The notes: generated from the letters alone by a model not told the origin. Numbered from the stretch's first letter, positions 8,950 to 17,290 are shown. The stretch is 48,997 nucleotides of DNA from an uncultured Pirellulaceae bacterium (GCA_938082855.1 CALKCC010000183.1:1-48997), one strand, 5' to 3'. A program made the numbers and translations.

Positions 8950-10272
8950 ATGAAACGCGTTCTTTCTATACTGTTTTTAATACTCTTCCCAACCGTCGTC
9001 ACGATGGGACAGGATAGCCAATTTGCACTTCCTTCTGTTGAAGCGGAAAAGAATCTTCCCGGTGAAGGAGCACTCCGTCGCTATGCAGGCTACGTCAATA
9101 CATGGCAACGGCTACGAAGTCAGTGGGCCACGCAAATTGAAAAGGATCAAAATGCAGTCGTTTTTCTCGGGGATTCGATCACCCAAGGTTGGACTCCGAC
9201 CTTCCGAGGACAATTCGATGGCATGAAACTTGCGAATCGCGGGATTGGCGGGGACACAACGCGTGGCATGCTCATTCGACTCGAACAGGATGTACTCTCA
9301 TTGAATCCAGCGGCAGTCGTCATGCTAATGGGAACGAATGATATCGAAGTGCAAATTGCTCCTGAAATGATCGCACGAAACTTCAAAAAGATCATTGAAG
9401 CGTTGAAGAAACACAACCCTAAGATGCCCATTGTTCTTTGCCGTATGTTTCCCAGTTCGGCATCCAAGAAACGACCAACTGAGACTATCCAAAAGGTCAA
9501 TCAACTTTACGACAATATCGTTCGCAACGATAAACAAGTCACCGTTGTTGATACCTTCGCTCTCTTTGATGATGGAAATGGTGATGCCCTCCCTGCATAC
9601 TTTCCAGATCTCTTACACTTAAACGGCGAAGGCTATGCAAAATGGGCCTCGGCGTTACAACCAATTTTTGCAACGTTGGGATTCACTGAAACCACTGAAG
9701 ACACCTTTGAATTGGAAGAAGGATTTGAAAGTCTATTCAATGGAACGGATCTTACCGGTTGGGGATTCCGACCTACGCCACCTCGTAATCCACCTAAGAA
9801 TCCTCGTCCCAACGCGCCTGTATTTGCCGTAGTGAAAGAAGCAGAAGACTTCTCCGGAAAAACAAAAAGCAGCGATGGACGATATCAGGCCATCAATGGA
9901 CGATTGGTCGTCACCACACCTGCCGAAGGACGACGAATTCAGCAGTTATGGACGACCAAAGAGTTTGGACAGGACTTTACACTGAAGCTGGAATTTCGAG
10001 CGACTCCGAACGCCGATAGCGGAGTGTTCATCCGCAAGCCACAACTACAGTGCCGCGACTACTTACTAGCCGGACCTTATACCGAACTTAAACATTACAA
10101 ACCTCAGGATTGGAATGAGTTAGTTGTCATCGTGAAAGGTGGCACCGCACACGCAACCTGTAATGGTGAATTGCTTACCGATGACATGGCCGTGCCTGCC
10201 ACAGGGCCCATTGGACTAGAGGGCGACCGCGGACAGATGGAATACCGCCGTATTCGCATTAAGCTGGAGTAA
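8950..10272 (+). CDS. Secreted SGNH/GDSL hydrolase fused to DUF1080 domain
   Basis: A 440-residue two-domain exported protein. After a signal peptide (MKRVLSILFLILFPTVVTMG) comes an SGNH hydrolase of the acetylhydrolase type: block I FLGDSITQGW (Ser near 76), block II Gly in NRGIGGDTTRG, block III MLMGTND, and block V DLLHLNGEGY with the catalytic Asp/His near 220-223. From about residue 256 a DUF1080 / 3-keto-disaccharide hydrolase domain follows (ESLFNGTDLTGW ... DSGVFIRKP ... DWNELVVIVKGG). It probably deacetylates a glycan and acts on or binds its sugars. Ribosome site AGGAGAT lies six bases before the ATG. It converges on the stand-alone DUF1080 gene. Confidence 0.9.
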   Translation: MKRVLSILFLILFPTVVTMGQDSQFALPSVEAEKNLPGEGALRRYAGYVNTWQRLRSQWATQIEKDQNAVVFLGDSITQGWTPTFRGQFDGMKLANRGIGGDTTRGMLIRLEQDVLSLNPAAVVMLMGTNDIEVQIAPEMIARNFKKIIEALKKHNPKMPIVLCRMFPSSASKKRPTETIQKVNQLYDNIVRNDKQVTVVDTFALFDDGNGDALPAYFPDLLHLNGEGYAKWASALQPIFATLGFTETTEDTFELEEGFESLFNGTDLTGWGFRPTPPRNPPKNPRPNAPVFAVVKEAEDFSGKTKSSDGRYQAINGRLVVTTPAEGRRIQQLWTTKEFGQDFTLKLEFRATPNADSGVFIRKPQLQCRDYLLAGPYTELKHYKPQDWNELVVIVKGGTAHATCNGELLTDDMAVPATGPIGLEGDRGQMEYRRIRIKLE

Positions 10273-10300
10273 GCACTTTCATTACACCGCCGTAAAACGC

Positions 10301-10340
10301 AAAAAGGGAGTTGGCTCTTGATGGAACCAACTCCCTTTTT
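10301..10340. terminator. Bidirectional terminator between convergent DUF1080 genes
   Basis: AAAAAGGGAGTTGG (10301-10314) pairs perfectly with CCAACTCCCTTTTT (10327-10340) around a 12-base loop. The flanking A and T tracts make it work on both strands, ending both the 8950 (plus) and 10359 (minus) genes. Confidence 0.92.
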
Positions 10341-10358
10341 CAATTTCCTGGATGCCGA

Positions 10359-11075
10359 TTACTTAAGCTCTTTGATGCGAATATCTTTGAATTCAGCAAA
10401 CATCGGTGCCCCTGCATGCAATTGCAGAGCCAACACGCCGTCCAACAGAGCCTTGGGGTGACCATCTACAAAGTCGAGTACCAGGCGACCATTCATGTAA
10501 TGTTGAATGTGATTACCTTTGGCCTTGATGATGACATCATTCCATTTGTCCAGTTTGAACAACTCTTCATATTCTTCGGCCGTGATCAACGTTTCTTTGA
10601 TTTCCTTGCCGTCTTTACCCCAAACAGCTTTCTCTCCAACAAGACATGTGCGTCCACGACCACCAGCGAGACCACCTTCGTCATAAATGAATCCAGAGAC
10701 ACTCGGGAGGATGTTCTGATTACGAATTTCATGTTGATAACCGCGAACCACCCATTTGTTTCTGGCATTTTCGATTCGCGTCGAGCGGTATTGGATACCG
10801 GAATTATTGGTTGCGTTGCAACGGAAAGACAGGCGTAGTTCGAAGTCCTTAGTCGTGCCACCTTCCCAAATCAGGAATGTATTACCATTTGCCTTTTTCT
10901 CAGGTGTCGTTTCACCATGAATGACTCCGTCTTTCACAGACCAAAGTTCTGTGTCTCCGTCCCACCCGGACAGATCTTTCCCATTAAAAATCGTCTTAAA
11001 GCCTTTGTCACCTGCAGCAGCAGATTGAATGGCCATCAATGTTGTCAGTGCAACAAGTGTCAAACAACGAATCAT
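10359..11075 (-). CDS. Secreted DUF1080 protein (3-keto-disaccharide hydrolase family)
   Basis: A 238-residue exported protein consisting of a signal peptide (MIRCLTLVALTTLMAIQSAAAG) and one DUF1080 concanavalin-like domain. Diagnostic blocks are KTIFNGKDLSGWDGD (about 27-41), LWEGG/LSFRC core strands, NSGIQYRS, the GGLAGGRGRTCL loop, KLDKWNDVIIKAKGNHIQHYMNGRL and the end FKDIRIKEL. The family includes enzymes acting on 3-keto sugars as well as many unstudied planctomycete proteins, so activity is only tentative. A purine-rich AAGAGGA lies upstream of the ATG. It faces the SGNH-DUF1080 fusion tail-to-tail across a shared terminator. Confidence 0.88.
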   Translation of the reverse strand: MIRCLTLVALTTLMAIQSAAAGDKGFKTIFNGKDLSGWDGDTELWSVKDGVIHGETTPEKKANGNTFLIWEGGTTKDFELRLSFRCNATNNSGIQYRSTRIENARNKWVVRGYQHEIRNQNILPSVSGFIYDEGGLAGGRGRTCLVGEKAVWGKDGKEIKETLITAEEYEELFKLDKWNDVIIKAKGNHIQHYMNGRLVLDFVDGHPKALLDGVLALQLHAGAPMFAEFKDIRIKELK

Positions 11076-11254
11076 CTTGATTGAATCCTCTTCATTAAAG
11101 GTTGTTCGCTTTAGTTAGCGGTCTACCTCCGATTTTACTACAAATAGAGCAGGGCTCCAGCCAGCTAAACCGAATTCAATGCCGGTCTAGAATTTTGGAA
11201 TTCTGACAGCTTGCTTACCAAAGACGACAACTCGTGCAAACCAAAATCAGCCAC

Positions 11255-13135
11255 ATGCGAAATTCTAAAACTCTCATACTCTTCAGCTTACTCTTTACTT
11301 TTGCATTCACAGCCTCAGCCTTGCCGCAGGATTCTGTGCCGCAATGGACGGACGAGGATGTGGCTCAATCCGTCGAACAACTCTGGCAGGACTATGATCC
11401 TCGCAAGGAAACGTTAAATGTGAAGAATGTTCGCAGTTGGCAGCAGGATGGAGTAAACGTCCATTACATCGTCTACACCGTTGGGCGATTCCGAGGCGAA
11501 GACAGCACCGTAGCAGCGTTTTATACCACTCCACTTGATACCACTAAGAAGTACCCAGCAGTCGTCAACATCCACGGAGGCGGACAACGTGCATATCTAC
11601 GGGGCTGTATTGAGTATGCGCAGCGAGGGTACTGCTGCATCTCTCCGAATTGGGGCGGACGTGAAATGGAGACTGCCCAAGCAGGTGACTTGAATACAGA
11701 TTGGGGAGCCGTCGATCCTACCCAATCCAATCCACAAGGCTACTCGTCACTTTTGCCCGGTCCCAACAAGATTGATCCGTTTCAATCGCCTCGGAACAAC
11801 CACTGGTATTTATTAACGATCGCCTGTCGGCGAGCAATTACCTTTCTGGAGCAGCAGGCGGAAGTTGACGCAGAGCGACTGGGAGTTCTGGGGCACTCTA
11901 TGGGAGGCCGTCTAACGGGTCTGGTGGCGGGAAGTGATCCTCGAATCAAAGCAGCCTCTCCGTCAGTCGGAGGGTCGGGATTTTTATATGAAGACATTCG
12001 CATGATTTCAAACTCCGCGCGTCGCCAACAGGGAAGTCTTCAACTTTTGAAAAATACGATTACCGGTGAGGCTTATCTATCGCGCGTGCAGTGTCCGATT
12101 CTCTTCCTCAGTGCGACCAATGACTTTAACGCTCCTATGGAGAGCGTTGAACGGGGCATGGAACTGGTACCTCATCAAAACAAGCGGACTACGTATGCCA
12201 TCCATTTGAATCATCGCTTCACCCCCGAAGCCGACGTCTCTCGTAAACTCTGGTTTGATGCTCATTTGAAGCACCAATTGGATTTCCCCAAAACACCCAA
12301 GCTAGAGTTAAAGCTGGAGACGCCTAACGGCATTCCAGCGGTTCACATCACGCCGGATGGCAGTCGTGAGATTGAGGACATTAAGATCTACTACGGGTAC
12401 GATCGAGATCCTCGTAATCGTTTCTGGGCCTCTGCTGATGCTCGTGTCGCCGGAAATATATGGGTCGCAAGCTGCCCCATCTACGACTTGGAAGAGCCTC
12501 TGTTTGTACTCGCCAATGTCCACTACAAACTCGAACCGGAATTGCGTCAGCCACGAGATCCCGAGTCGTTTATTCTCAGTGCATCGGCTTCAGCTTATCC
12601 GGAAGAACTAAAGGCGGCTCACGTCAAACCTACACAGCAACGCCAACGCATCATCGATCAACTCAATGAAAATGCCGTCATGAGAGATTGGTATATTCTC
12701 AATCCTGGGAATAATCACCATTGGCTCTACTCCACAAGGAAACTAGTGGATCCTCGATTTCAGCCGCCACAGCGTGGCAAATTACAGATCACCGTCTCCA
12801 CCGATAAACCGGGGAATTCACTCGCGGTCATCATCGTCTGTGACAGTTGGCGCGGATATCTTGGAAAAAGGTCGAAATCATTTATCACGACCGTTGCCCT
12901 GCCTGAAGCCGGCCAAAAGACTGTGACACTGGCTTCGGAGGACTTCGTCGACAGTGAAGGTAATGCATTGAACGACTGGGAAGGCATTACCGAATTACAA
13001 TTCCAGGCCGCTGACAAAGCGATCCCTGAAAGAAGCGAATTCACTCCATGGCAAGGGCAGGCTCTTAAACTTCGTCGGCTCGAGTGGGTAGGTGGTGAAT
13101 TGCTGCCACGAGCCAAGCCTTATCCGCAGGATTAG
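11255..13135 (+). CDS. Large secreted alpha/beta hydrolase (dienelactone hydrolase / acetyl-xylan-esterase-like)
   Basis: A 626-residue protein. The start ATG at 11255 gives the signal peptide MRNSKTLILFSLLFTFAFTA; an in-frame GTG lies at 11234. The hydrolase half has the oxyanion strand VVNIHGGGQRAY (near residue 107), nucleophile elbow GHSMGG (Ser about 214), probable Asp in LSATNDFNAP (about 288) and His in HLNHRF (about 317). A C-terminal half of about 290 residues is beta-rich (PQRGKLQITVSTDKPG, LQFQAADK) and may bind carbohydrate. The overall type is common in planctomycetes next to sugar-degrading enzymes; an ester substrate is likely, its nature unknown. It ends 24 bases before the converging 13160 gene. 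Confidence 0.8.
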   Translation: MRNSKTLILFSLLFTFAFTASALPQDSVPQWTDEDVAQSVEQLWQDYDPRKETLNVKNVRSWQQDGVNVHYIVYTVGRFRGEDSTVAAFYTTPLDTTKKYPAVVNIHGGGQRAYLRGCIEYAQRGYCCISPNWGGREMETAQAGDLNTDWGAVDPTQSNPQGYSSLLPGPNKIDPFQSPRNNHWYLLTIACRRAITFLEQQAEVDAERLGVLGHSMGGRLTGLVAGSDPRIKAASPSVGGSGFLYEDIRMISNSARRQQGSLQLLKNTITGEAYLSRVQCPILFLSATNDFNAPMESVERGMELVPHQNKRTTYAIHLNHRFTPEADVSRKLWFDAHLKHQLDFPKTPKLELKLETPNGIPAVHITPDGSREIEDIKIYYGYDRDPRNRFWASADARVAGNIWVASCPIYDLEEPLFVLANVHYKLEPELRQPRDPESFILSASASAYPEELKAAHVKPTQQRQRIIDQLNENAVMRDWYILNPGNNHHWLYSTRKLVDPRFQPPQRGKLQITVSTDKPGNSLAVIIVCDSWRGYLGKRSKSFITTVALPEAGQKTVTLASEDFVDSEGNALNDWEGITELQFQAADKAIPERSEFTPWQGQALKLRRLEWVGGELLPRAKPYPQD

Positions 13136-13159
13136 GATTGGGGCTTAGGCGGCTCAGTC

Positions 13160-13372
13160 TCAGTGGGCTCTACGGGCTCGATCGAAACCACCGTCCTGAA
13201 TGCTGGAGATGCTTAAACGCCCTAATAGATAACCAAGCCAGGCTACGAGCAAAGTAGCAAGTAGGAATTCACTTAGGCCTGGAGCCAAAGTCACCACCGA
13301 CAGCAGCATGCCAAACTTGGCCGCCGGTATATGAGGAGTACCAATAATTGGTTTGGTAAGCAGGTCAATCAT
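13160..13372 (-). CDS. Small membrane protein, 70 aa (unknown)
   Basis: Short open frame supported by a strong ribosome site, CAGGAGATAGAGC, directly before the ATG at 13372 (AGGAG seven to eight bases away). The product has two hydrophobic stretches (about 21-34 and 36-50, the latter LLATLLVAWLGYLLGRL) that could make one or two membrane passes, and a basic polar tail. No family recognised. Two TGAGA-N5-TCTC dyads (13485 and 13561) lie 110-200 bases upstream, so its promoter region shares a motif with that of the pilus locus. Confidence 0.65.
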   Translation of the reverse strand: MIDLLTKPIIGTPHIPAAKFGMLLSVVTLAPGLSEFLLATLLVAWLGYLLGRLSISSIQDGGFDRARRAH

Positions 13373-13483
13373 GCTCTATCTCCTGAAAAGAATCTCAGAC
13401 ACACCAATTATTTGGATTTTCAAATGCAGTGTCAAAGCATGTTTGGCCTGCTGTTGGAGGTGATAAAATCACCGCTACCAATA

Positions 13484-13500
13484 ATGAGATTTCGTCTCAT
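13484..13500. promoter_or_regulatory. Inverted repeat ATGAGA-N5-TCTCAT (candidate operator)
   Basis: Perfect 6-bp dyad ATGAGA TTTCG TCTCAT. The same TGAGATT...TCTCA pattern recurs at 13561, 27122, 27156 (degenerate) and 27258, i.e. only around the two ends of the pilus locus as far as I could see. Function as a regulator-binding site is inferred. Confidence 0.5.
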
Positions 13501-13560
13501 ACCATCTAATTCTCATGAAAACTGACCGTTTTAGTTCATCAACTGAAGCCACACTCTTAT

Positions 13561-13575
13561 TGAGAATTAATCTCT
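13561..13575. promoter_or_regulatory. Near-copy of the dyad, TGAGA-N5-TCTCT
   Basis: TGAGA ATTAA TCTCT, 76 bases from the 13484 copy centre to centre. One mismatch to the TGAGA-N5-TCTCA pattern. Candidate operator half of a pair; evidence is pattern only. Confidence 0.35.
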
Positions 13576-13645
13576 TAGGAATTTCACCTATAACTGCTGA
13601 TATCAACAATTTGAAAAAAAATATTTTTTTATAGCTCAGCGCATG

Positions 13646-13673
13646 AAAAAGCCCTTCGCAAGGCACGAAGGGC
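13646..13673 (-). terminator. Rho-independent terminator of gspD
   Basis: Reading the minus strand, GCCCTTCG (13673-13666) pairs with CGAAGGGC (13658-13651) around a 7-base loop and is followed by TTTTT (13650-13646). It lies 28 bases after the gspD stop and closes the pilus locus. Confidence 0.88.
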
Positions 13674-13700
13674 ATTCTTTAGGGCAATTGTTGCAGCGAA

Positions 13701-15794
13701 CTATTCCTGCTCGGGTTTCGGTTGTTGGAACAGACGACCCGAAGTTTGAGTTCCGTATGCTTCTGGAAGATTCCGCATTTGTGGTCGCTGCGCTGGTCCC
13801 TGATAACCATTGCGGATATAAGGATGAGCCGATTCAGACATGGTCGCAGCACGTTGTGTCGCTCTGCCGGCTTGTTGCGGAGTCGAAATAACGTGGGGCG
13901 TAATCAGGATGATGAGTTCCGTTTTTTGCTCCTGCTCGAAGTCTTTACGAAATAGTGCACCGATTGTCGGGATGTCACCTAACAGAGGAACTTTGAGTTG
14001 ACGTCTTACTACCTTCTCTTCGACCAAACCTCCGATGGCTACTGTCAGTCCATCTTTCGCCACGATGGTGTTAACGGTCGTCGCATTACTGATCACAGGC
14101 CGAGTGACCGTTTGTGTAGCTGAGATTGGAATGATATCCTGCTTCCCAGTATCGTCTCCAGTACGCTCCTGGTAGATCGTCATGGTAACGGTTCGGTCTG
14201 CGTTGATCTTAGGAAGTAACATCAGGGATGTCCCGATCTGCTGGTCCGAAGTATTCACAGTCGTTCCGGTGGTTTGACCTCCCTGATTCGCATTGGTCAC
14301 TGTGGAAGCACTGTCCGTGAACCGCCGTTCTTCGCCAATCCTCAAGGAGGCAGGGCGGTTGTTGGATGCCAGCAGCATCGGAGTCGCCACGACGTTGACT
14401 CGGTTCTCTTCCTCTAACAATTGGACACGGGCCCGAAAGTTTTGATCTAAGAACTGATACACAAAAGTCGAGCCATCGGCTTCTAAACCGAAATTGCCAC
14501 TTCCTAATGCGTGACCACCATCGTCTAGCACTGAAGCACCTGGGCCCAGGAATTGTTCAGTGGCAGTATTCACCAGATTGGACCCAACGAACCCATCATC
14601 CGACGGATTTTGAGTGATCTTGTTTTGGCTGAATTCAAAGTCAAAGGCTGACTTGAATTGATCTCCCAAAGTAACTTCCAGAATCCGAACTTCTAATAGG
14701 ACCTGAGGCGTGGGACGATCGAGCTCCTCGATCAGCTTGGTGATGGACTCCATCGCAATTTTGTCGCTGGTGCGAACAATGACCATGCCGTGGGTCTGAT
14801 TGATGGCAACATGTATTGGAGGTTCCTGAGAAGTGACTTTCTGAATCGACTCACCTGAAGCACTACCACTGCCGGTGTTTGGTTCATTGGATAGAGCCTG
14901 TAATTGGTCCGCCGTTAAACTCTGTTCATCAAGAATCTCGTTTCGGCGATTTACAGCTTCATAGTTGATGGTTTGCTGTTGAGGGCCACCGCCACCAAAG
15001 CCATTCTGACCGCCGAAGCCGCCCATACCCATCATGCCATTCATGCCGCCCATGCCCATCATTCCGCCCATGCCACCCATACCACCAAAGCCACCGATGC
15101 CACGCAAGCCACCACTAAATGCATTTCCGCCGAAGCCACCTCCGAAGCCGCCATTCATACCGCCGCCTCCAAAGCTATTTCCACCACCGCTCATCATGCC
15201 CATCATCTGCATCGTCTGACTCAACATTTGAGATTGCATCCCTGCCTGAGCTAGAAATTGGTCATCGTAGTAACGTGGTAACGAAAGAAGCACTCGCTCT
15301 CCGTAAAGATCCTGAATGTGTTGTCCAACGCTAAAGACATTCGGATGCAGCAAGGTAAAGATCTTCGTGTCTTCCTCACGGTAAATTACCAGATCTTTCC
15401 CGTATTCTTCCGTCGTCATTATGCGAACCAGGCCGATATCGTTTTCTTCCCGATACCATAGTCCAGCCACTTTGCAGATCGTCTCGATCGCATCGATCGC
15501 TTTCACATGACGCAGGAAAACGGAAACCTGTGTCGCTCCAGCCTCTTTCGTGGCAACAACATTCACTCCGCTGATTTCAGAGACGAGTCGCGCAGCATCG
15601 AGAATTGTACTTTCATTCAACTCAAGACGTGTGATCACCTGATTCTTACCAATCTCAAATTCAGCATTAACGACTTCCTCTTCGGTTGACGTTTGAATTT
15701 GAGTTGCAGGTTGTGCGAACAAAGGAGTCGCGAGTAAGGCGACACCAAGTGTGCTTATACAAAGTTGTTTAAGTTTGGTTGAAACTCTAAACAT
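13701..15794 (-). CDS. gspD: Secretin, GspD/PilQ-type outer-membrane channel
   Basis: Outer-membrane secretin of a type II secretion / type IV pilus system, 697 residues. Signal peptide 1-27 (ending ATPLFAQ). N-domain with STN-like segment at about 50-125 (FEIGKNQVITRLELNESTILDAARL). A secretin_N domain starts at about 144 (KIFTLLHPN) and resumes at about 325 (IHVAINQTHGMVIVRTSDKIAMES, broken by normal spacing), split by an insert whose residues 196-270 are almost only Gly, Met, Phe and Asn. The C-terminal secretin domain is intact: VLLEVRILEVTLG, ATPMLLASNNRPAS, VAIGGLVEEK and VPLLGDIPTIGALFR. A polar tail of about 60 residues follows. It is last in the locus, 28 bases after the lipoprotein gene. 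Confidence 0.93.
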   Translation of the reverse strand: MFRVSTKLKQLCISTLGVALLATPLFAQPATQIQTSTEEEVVNAEFEIGKNQVITRLELNESTILDAARLVSEISGVNVVATKEAGATQVSVFLRHVKAIDAIETICKVAGLWYREENDIGLVRIMTTEEYGKDLVIYREEDTKIFTLLHPNVFSVGQHIQDLYGERVLLSLPRYYDDQFLAQAGMQSQMLSQTMQMMGMMSGGGNSFGGGGMNGGFGGGFGGNAFSGGLRGIGGFGGMGGMGGMMGMGGMNGMMGMGGFGGQNGFGGGGPQQQTINYEAVNRRNEILDEQSLTADQLQALSNEPNTGSGSASGESIQKVTSQEPPIHVAINQTHGMVIVRTSDKIAMESITKLIEELDRPTPQVLLEVRILEVTLGDQFKSAFDFEFSQNKITQNPSDDGFVGSNLVNTATEQFLGPGASVLDDGGHALGSGNFGLEADGSTFVYQFLDQNFRARVQLLEEENRVNVVATPMLLASNNRPASLRIGEERRFTDSASTVTNANQGGQTTGTTVNTSDQQIGTSLMLLPKINADRTVTMTIYQERTGDDTGKQDIIPISATQTVTRPVISNATTVNTIVAKDGLTVAIGGLVEEKVVRRQLKVPLLGDIPTIGALFRKDFEQEQKTELIILITPHVISTPQQAGRATQRAATMSESAHPYIRNGYQGPAQRPQMRNLPEAYGTQTSGRLFQQPKPEQE

Positions 15795-15822
15795 GGTTTT
15801 ATCACTTCTATGGGTGAGTTAG

Positions 15823-16428
15823 TTACTGAATAACAAATTGAGTCGAGTCTTTCGATTCAACTACAACCGCACCTGAACTAGTTATGGTTTTGATCACATA
15901 CACATCTGCTTCCAGCAGGATACTATCCCCGACTTTGCAGATAATGGAATCTTCGTTTTCTCGTTTAATCAACGCTTTGGTTACATCCGCCCCCGCTGCG
16001 ATCGTCCCCGTCACACGGACGCCTGAGAGTGTTGGCAGGCCACTGATGTTGATGTGCTGTACCGATGGTTCTAACTGCGTTGGCTGAGTTGGCTGAGCCA
16101 TCGGGTTTGGCAACACTTGAGTTTGTGTAGGAGCACTTTGGAATTGATTCTGCTGGCCTGAGATGGTCGGCTCACCCTGCGATGCACCCAACTGTTGAGA
16201 CGATTGTTGTTCGTATTGCTCACGCGACATTTGAGCTTGCTGCTTTGCTTGTTGGATCAGATTAGGATCTGTGATTTCATTCTCCACCGTCGCCTTGAGT
16301 GGATTGACATCAGCTAAATCAGATACACATCCGGTCGCAAAACTGATCATCAGAATTGCGATTATGGAAGCCGCAAATTTAGTAGCGTTCAACATGCGTT
16401 TAAGCACCATGTCCAAAACAATTGTCAT
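15823..16428 (-). CDS. PilP/GspC-like lipoprotein of the pilus locus
   Basis: Up to 201 residues. The N-terminus is a lipoprotein signal with lipobox FATG|C (Cys near 34 from the first ATG); alternative ATGs at 16410 and 16395 are equally possible and would shorten the basic region only. A Gln/Ser/Pro-rich linker (about 60-125) leads to a C-terminal beta domain (about 130-201: GVRVTGTIAAGADVTKALI ... CKVGDSILLEADVYVIKTI ... GAVVVES) resembling the small homology domain of PilP/GspC that touches the secretin. It directly precedes gspD, as a pilot or PilP-type partner would. A terminator separates it from the gene upstream, so it probably has its own promoter at 16430-16530. Confidence 0.7.
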   Translation of the reverse strand: MTIVLDMVLKRMLNATKFAASIIAILMISFATGCVSDLADVNPLKATVENEITDPNLIQQAKQQAQMSREQYEQQSSQQLGASQGEPTISGQQNQFQSAPTQTQVLPNPMAQPTQPTQLEPSVQHINISGLPTLSGVRVTGTIAAGADVTKALIKRENEDSIICKVGDSILLEADVYVIKTITSSGAVVVESKDSTQFVIQ

Positions 16429-16531
16429 TGCACGAATGGAGTGAAATCCCCCTCGTTTTCAAGGGTTTAAGTACCAAAGATTAGACCTGCCTGTAAACAG
16501 CATTTACCGTTGAGGTCACCCAAAATGGCAC

Positions 16532-16564
16532 AAAAAAACCCCGGAAGTGATAACTCCCAGGGTT
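16532..16564 (-). terminator. Terminator inside the pilus locus
   Basis: On the minus strand AACCCTGGGAGT (16564-16553) pairs with ACTTCCGGGGTT (16548-16537) around TATC; the two apparent mismatches are G-U pairs in RNA. A run of seven T follows (16538-16532). It lies 25 bases after the stop of the 16589 gene and before the lipoprotein-gspD pair. Confidence 0.85.
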
Positions 16565-16588
16565 GTTGATTCATTGTCTGCTAATGTG

Positions 16589-17170
16589 CTAGCGGATTAT
16601 CACCGATTCGCTTAGAGTACCAAGCTTTACTTCGACAAATCCATCGTTAATCGCTTCAATTTCCATGACCAGATTGCCCTTGGATCGGCTCAGTGTCAGA
16701 CGGTCTTTTTGACGGACAAAGTAGACTTTTCCTTCGACTTTGATACTGGCAACCTTAATCTCCGAGGCTTCAGCATCTGTGTCCGAATTAGGTTTAGTTT
16801 TATTGGCTATCGAGATTACACCAACCAGTGTAATTTCAGGTACTTCAACCCCAGGGCCCACCGCCACGAATTCGTTATTGGCTCGTTTCTTCTCATCATC
16901 GATCGCCGAATCAGGAGCAAACGGGTCACGAAGATTACTTTGCTGAAGACGGCGTAGCAACTCTTCCAAAAGCTGATTCGTGGAGGGTTCAGATTGCACA
17001 TCTGCTTTTTCACTGTCATCAGACGTTGGTTTGGATTCTGCGGATTCAGAAGTCTCTTCGACTGCTGCAGGTTGCTCTTCACCGGTCGGCTCAGTCGCCG
17101 AATCCTGAGCATACAGGACGGAACTCGCCAATACTGCCAGTGATAGCCAAATCAGATGTACGACTTTCAT
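16589..17170 (-). CDS. PilP-like periplasmic pilus-assembly protein
   Basis: A 193-residue protein with an N-terminal signal/anchor (MKVVHLIWLSLAVLASSVLYAQ), an acidic Glu/Ser-rich linker (about 24-65), a conserved LRDPFAPDS motif (about 81-89) and a C-terminal beta domain with PEITLVGVISIA ... IKVEGKVYFVRQKDRL ... NDGFVEVKLG. The RDPF-then-LVGVI layout is that of PilP/GspC-type proteins linking the inner-membrane complex to the secretin. The ATG at 17170 is preferred over GTG 17182 because TAGGTG lies nine bases upstream. A terminator follows directly. The gap of about 120 bases to gspF holds no gene. Confidence 0.72.
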   Translation of the reverse strand: MKVVHLIWLSLAVLASSVLYAQDSATEPTGEEQPAAVEETSESAESKPTSDDSEKADVQSEPSTNQLLEELLRRLQQSNLRDPFAPDSAIDDEKKRANNEFVAVGPGVEVPEITLVGVISIANKTKPNSDTDAEASEIKVASIKVEGKVYFVRQKDRLTLSRSKGNLVMEIEAINDGFVEVKLGTLSESVIIR

Positions 17171-17290
17171 TGTTTTCAACACCTATTTAAACGCTAGTTT
17201 TCCAAGCGGTTAATCGTCTGCTTCTCTTCGATTCTTTGACCATTTCAGACAAATATTCCGAAGGGGGAATCGAAAATCACCTTCTAACGA

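Larger units (their letters stand above)
13373..13645. other. Intergenic region with two dyads and an A/T palindrome
   Basis: No gene is seen in this gap of about 330 bases between the 70-aa gene and gspD. It holds two TGAGA-N5-TCTC dyads (listed separately), an A8-TA-T7 palindrome at 13614-13630 that should be strongly bent or able to extrude, and, at its right end, the gspD terminator. It serves as the promoter region of the 13160 gene. Confidence 0.7.

Noticed and set aside
10311-10838. 175-codon plus-strand frame antisense to the DUF1080 gene
   Set aside because: It begins inside the shared terminator and mirrors the DUF1080 coding sequence; no domain.
13614-13630. A8-TA-T7 palindrome as a terminator or origin element
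   Set aside because: It has no G/C stem and no repeated initiator boxes nearby; probably only bent AT-rich spacer.
14973-15254. Opposite-strand open frames rich in Ala/His/Thr or Pro/Met (also 15034-15219)
   Set aside because: They are the antisense reading of the Gly/Met-rich repeat codons in gspD; composition is an artefact and no ribosome site is present.
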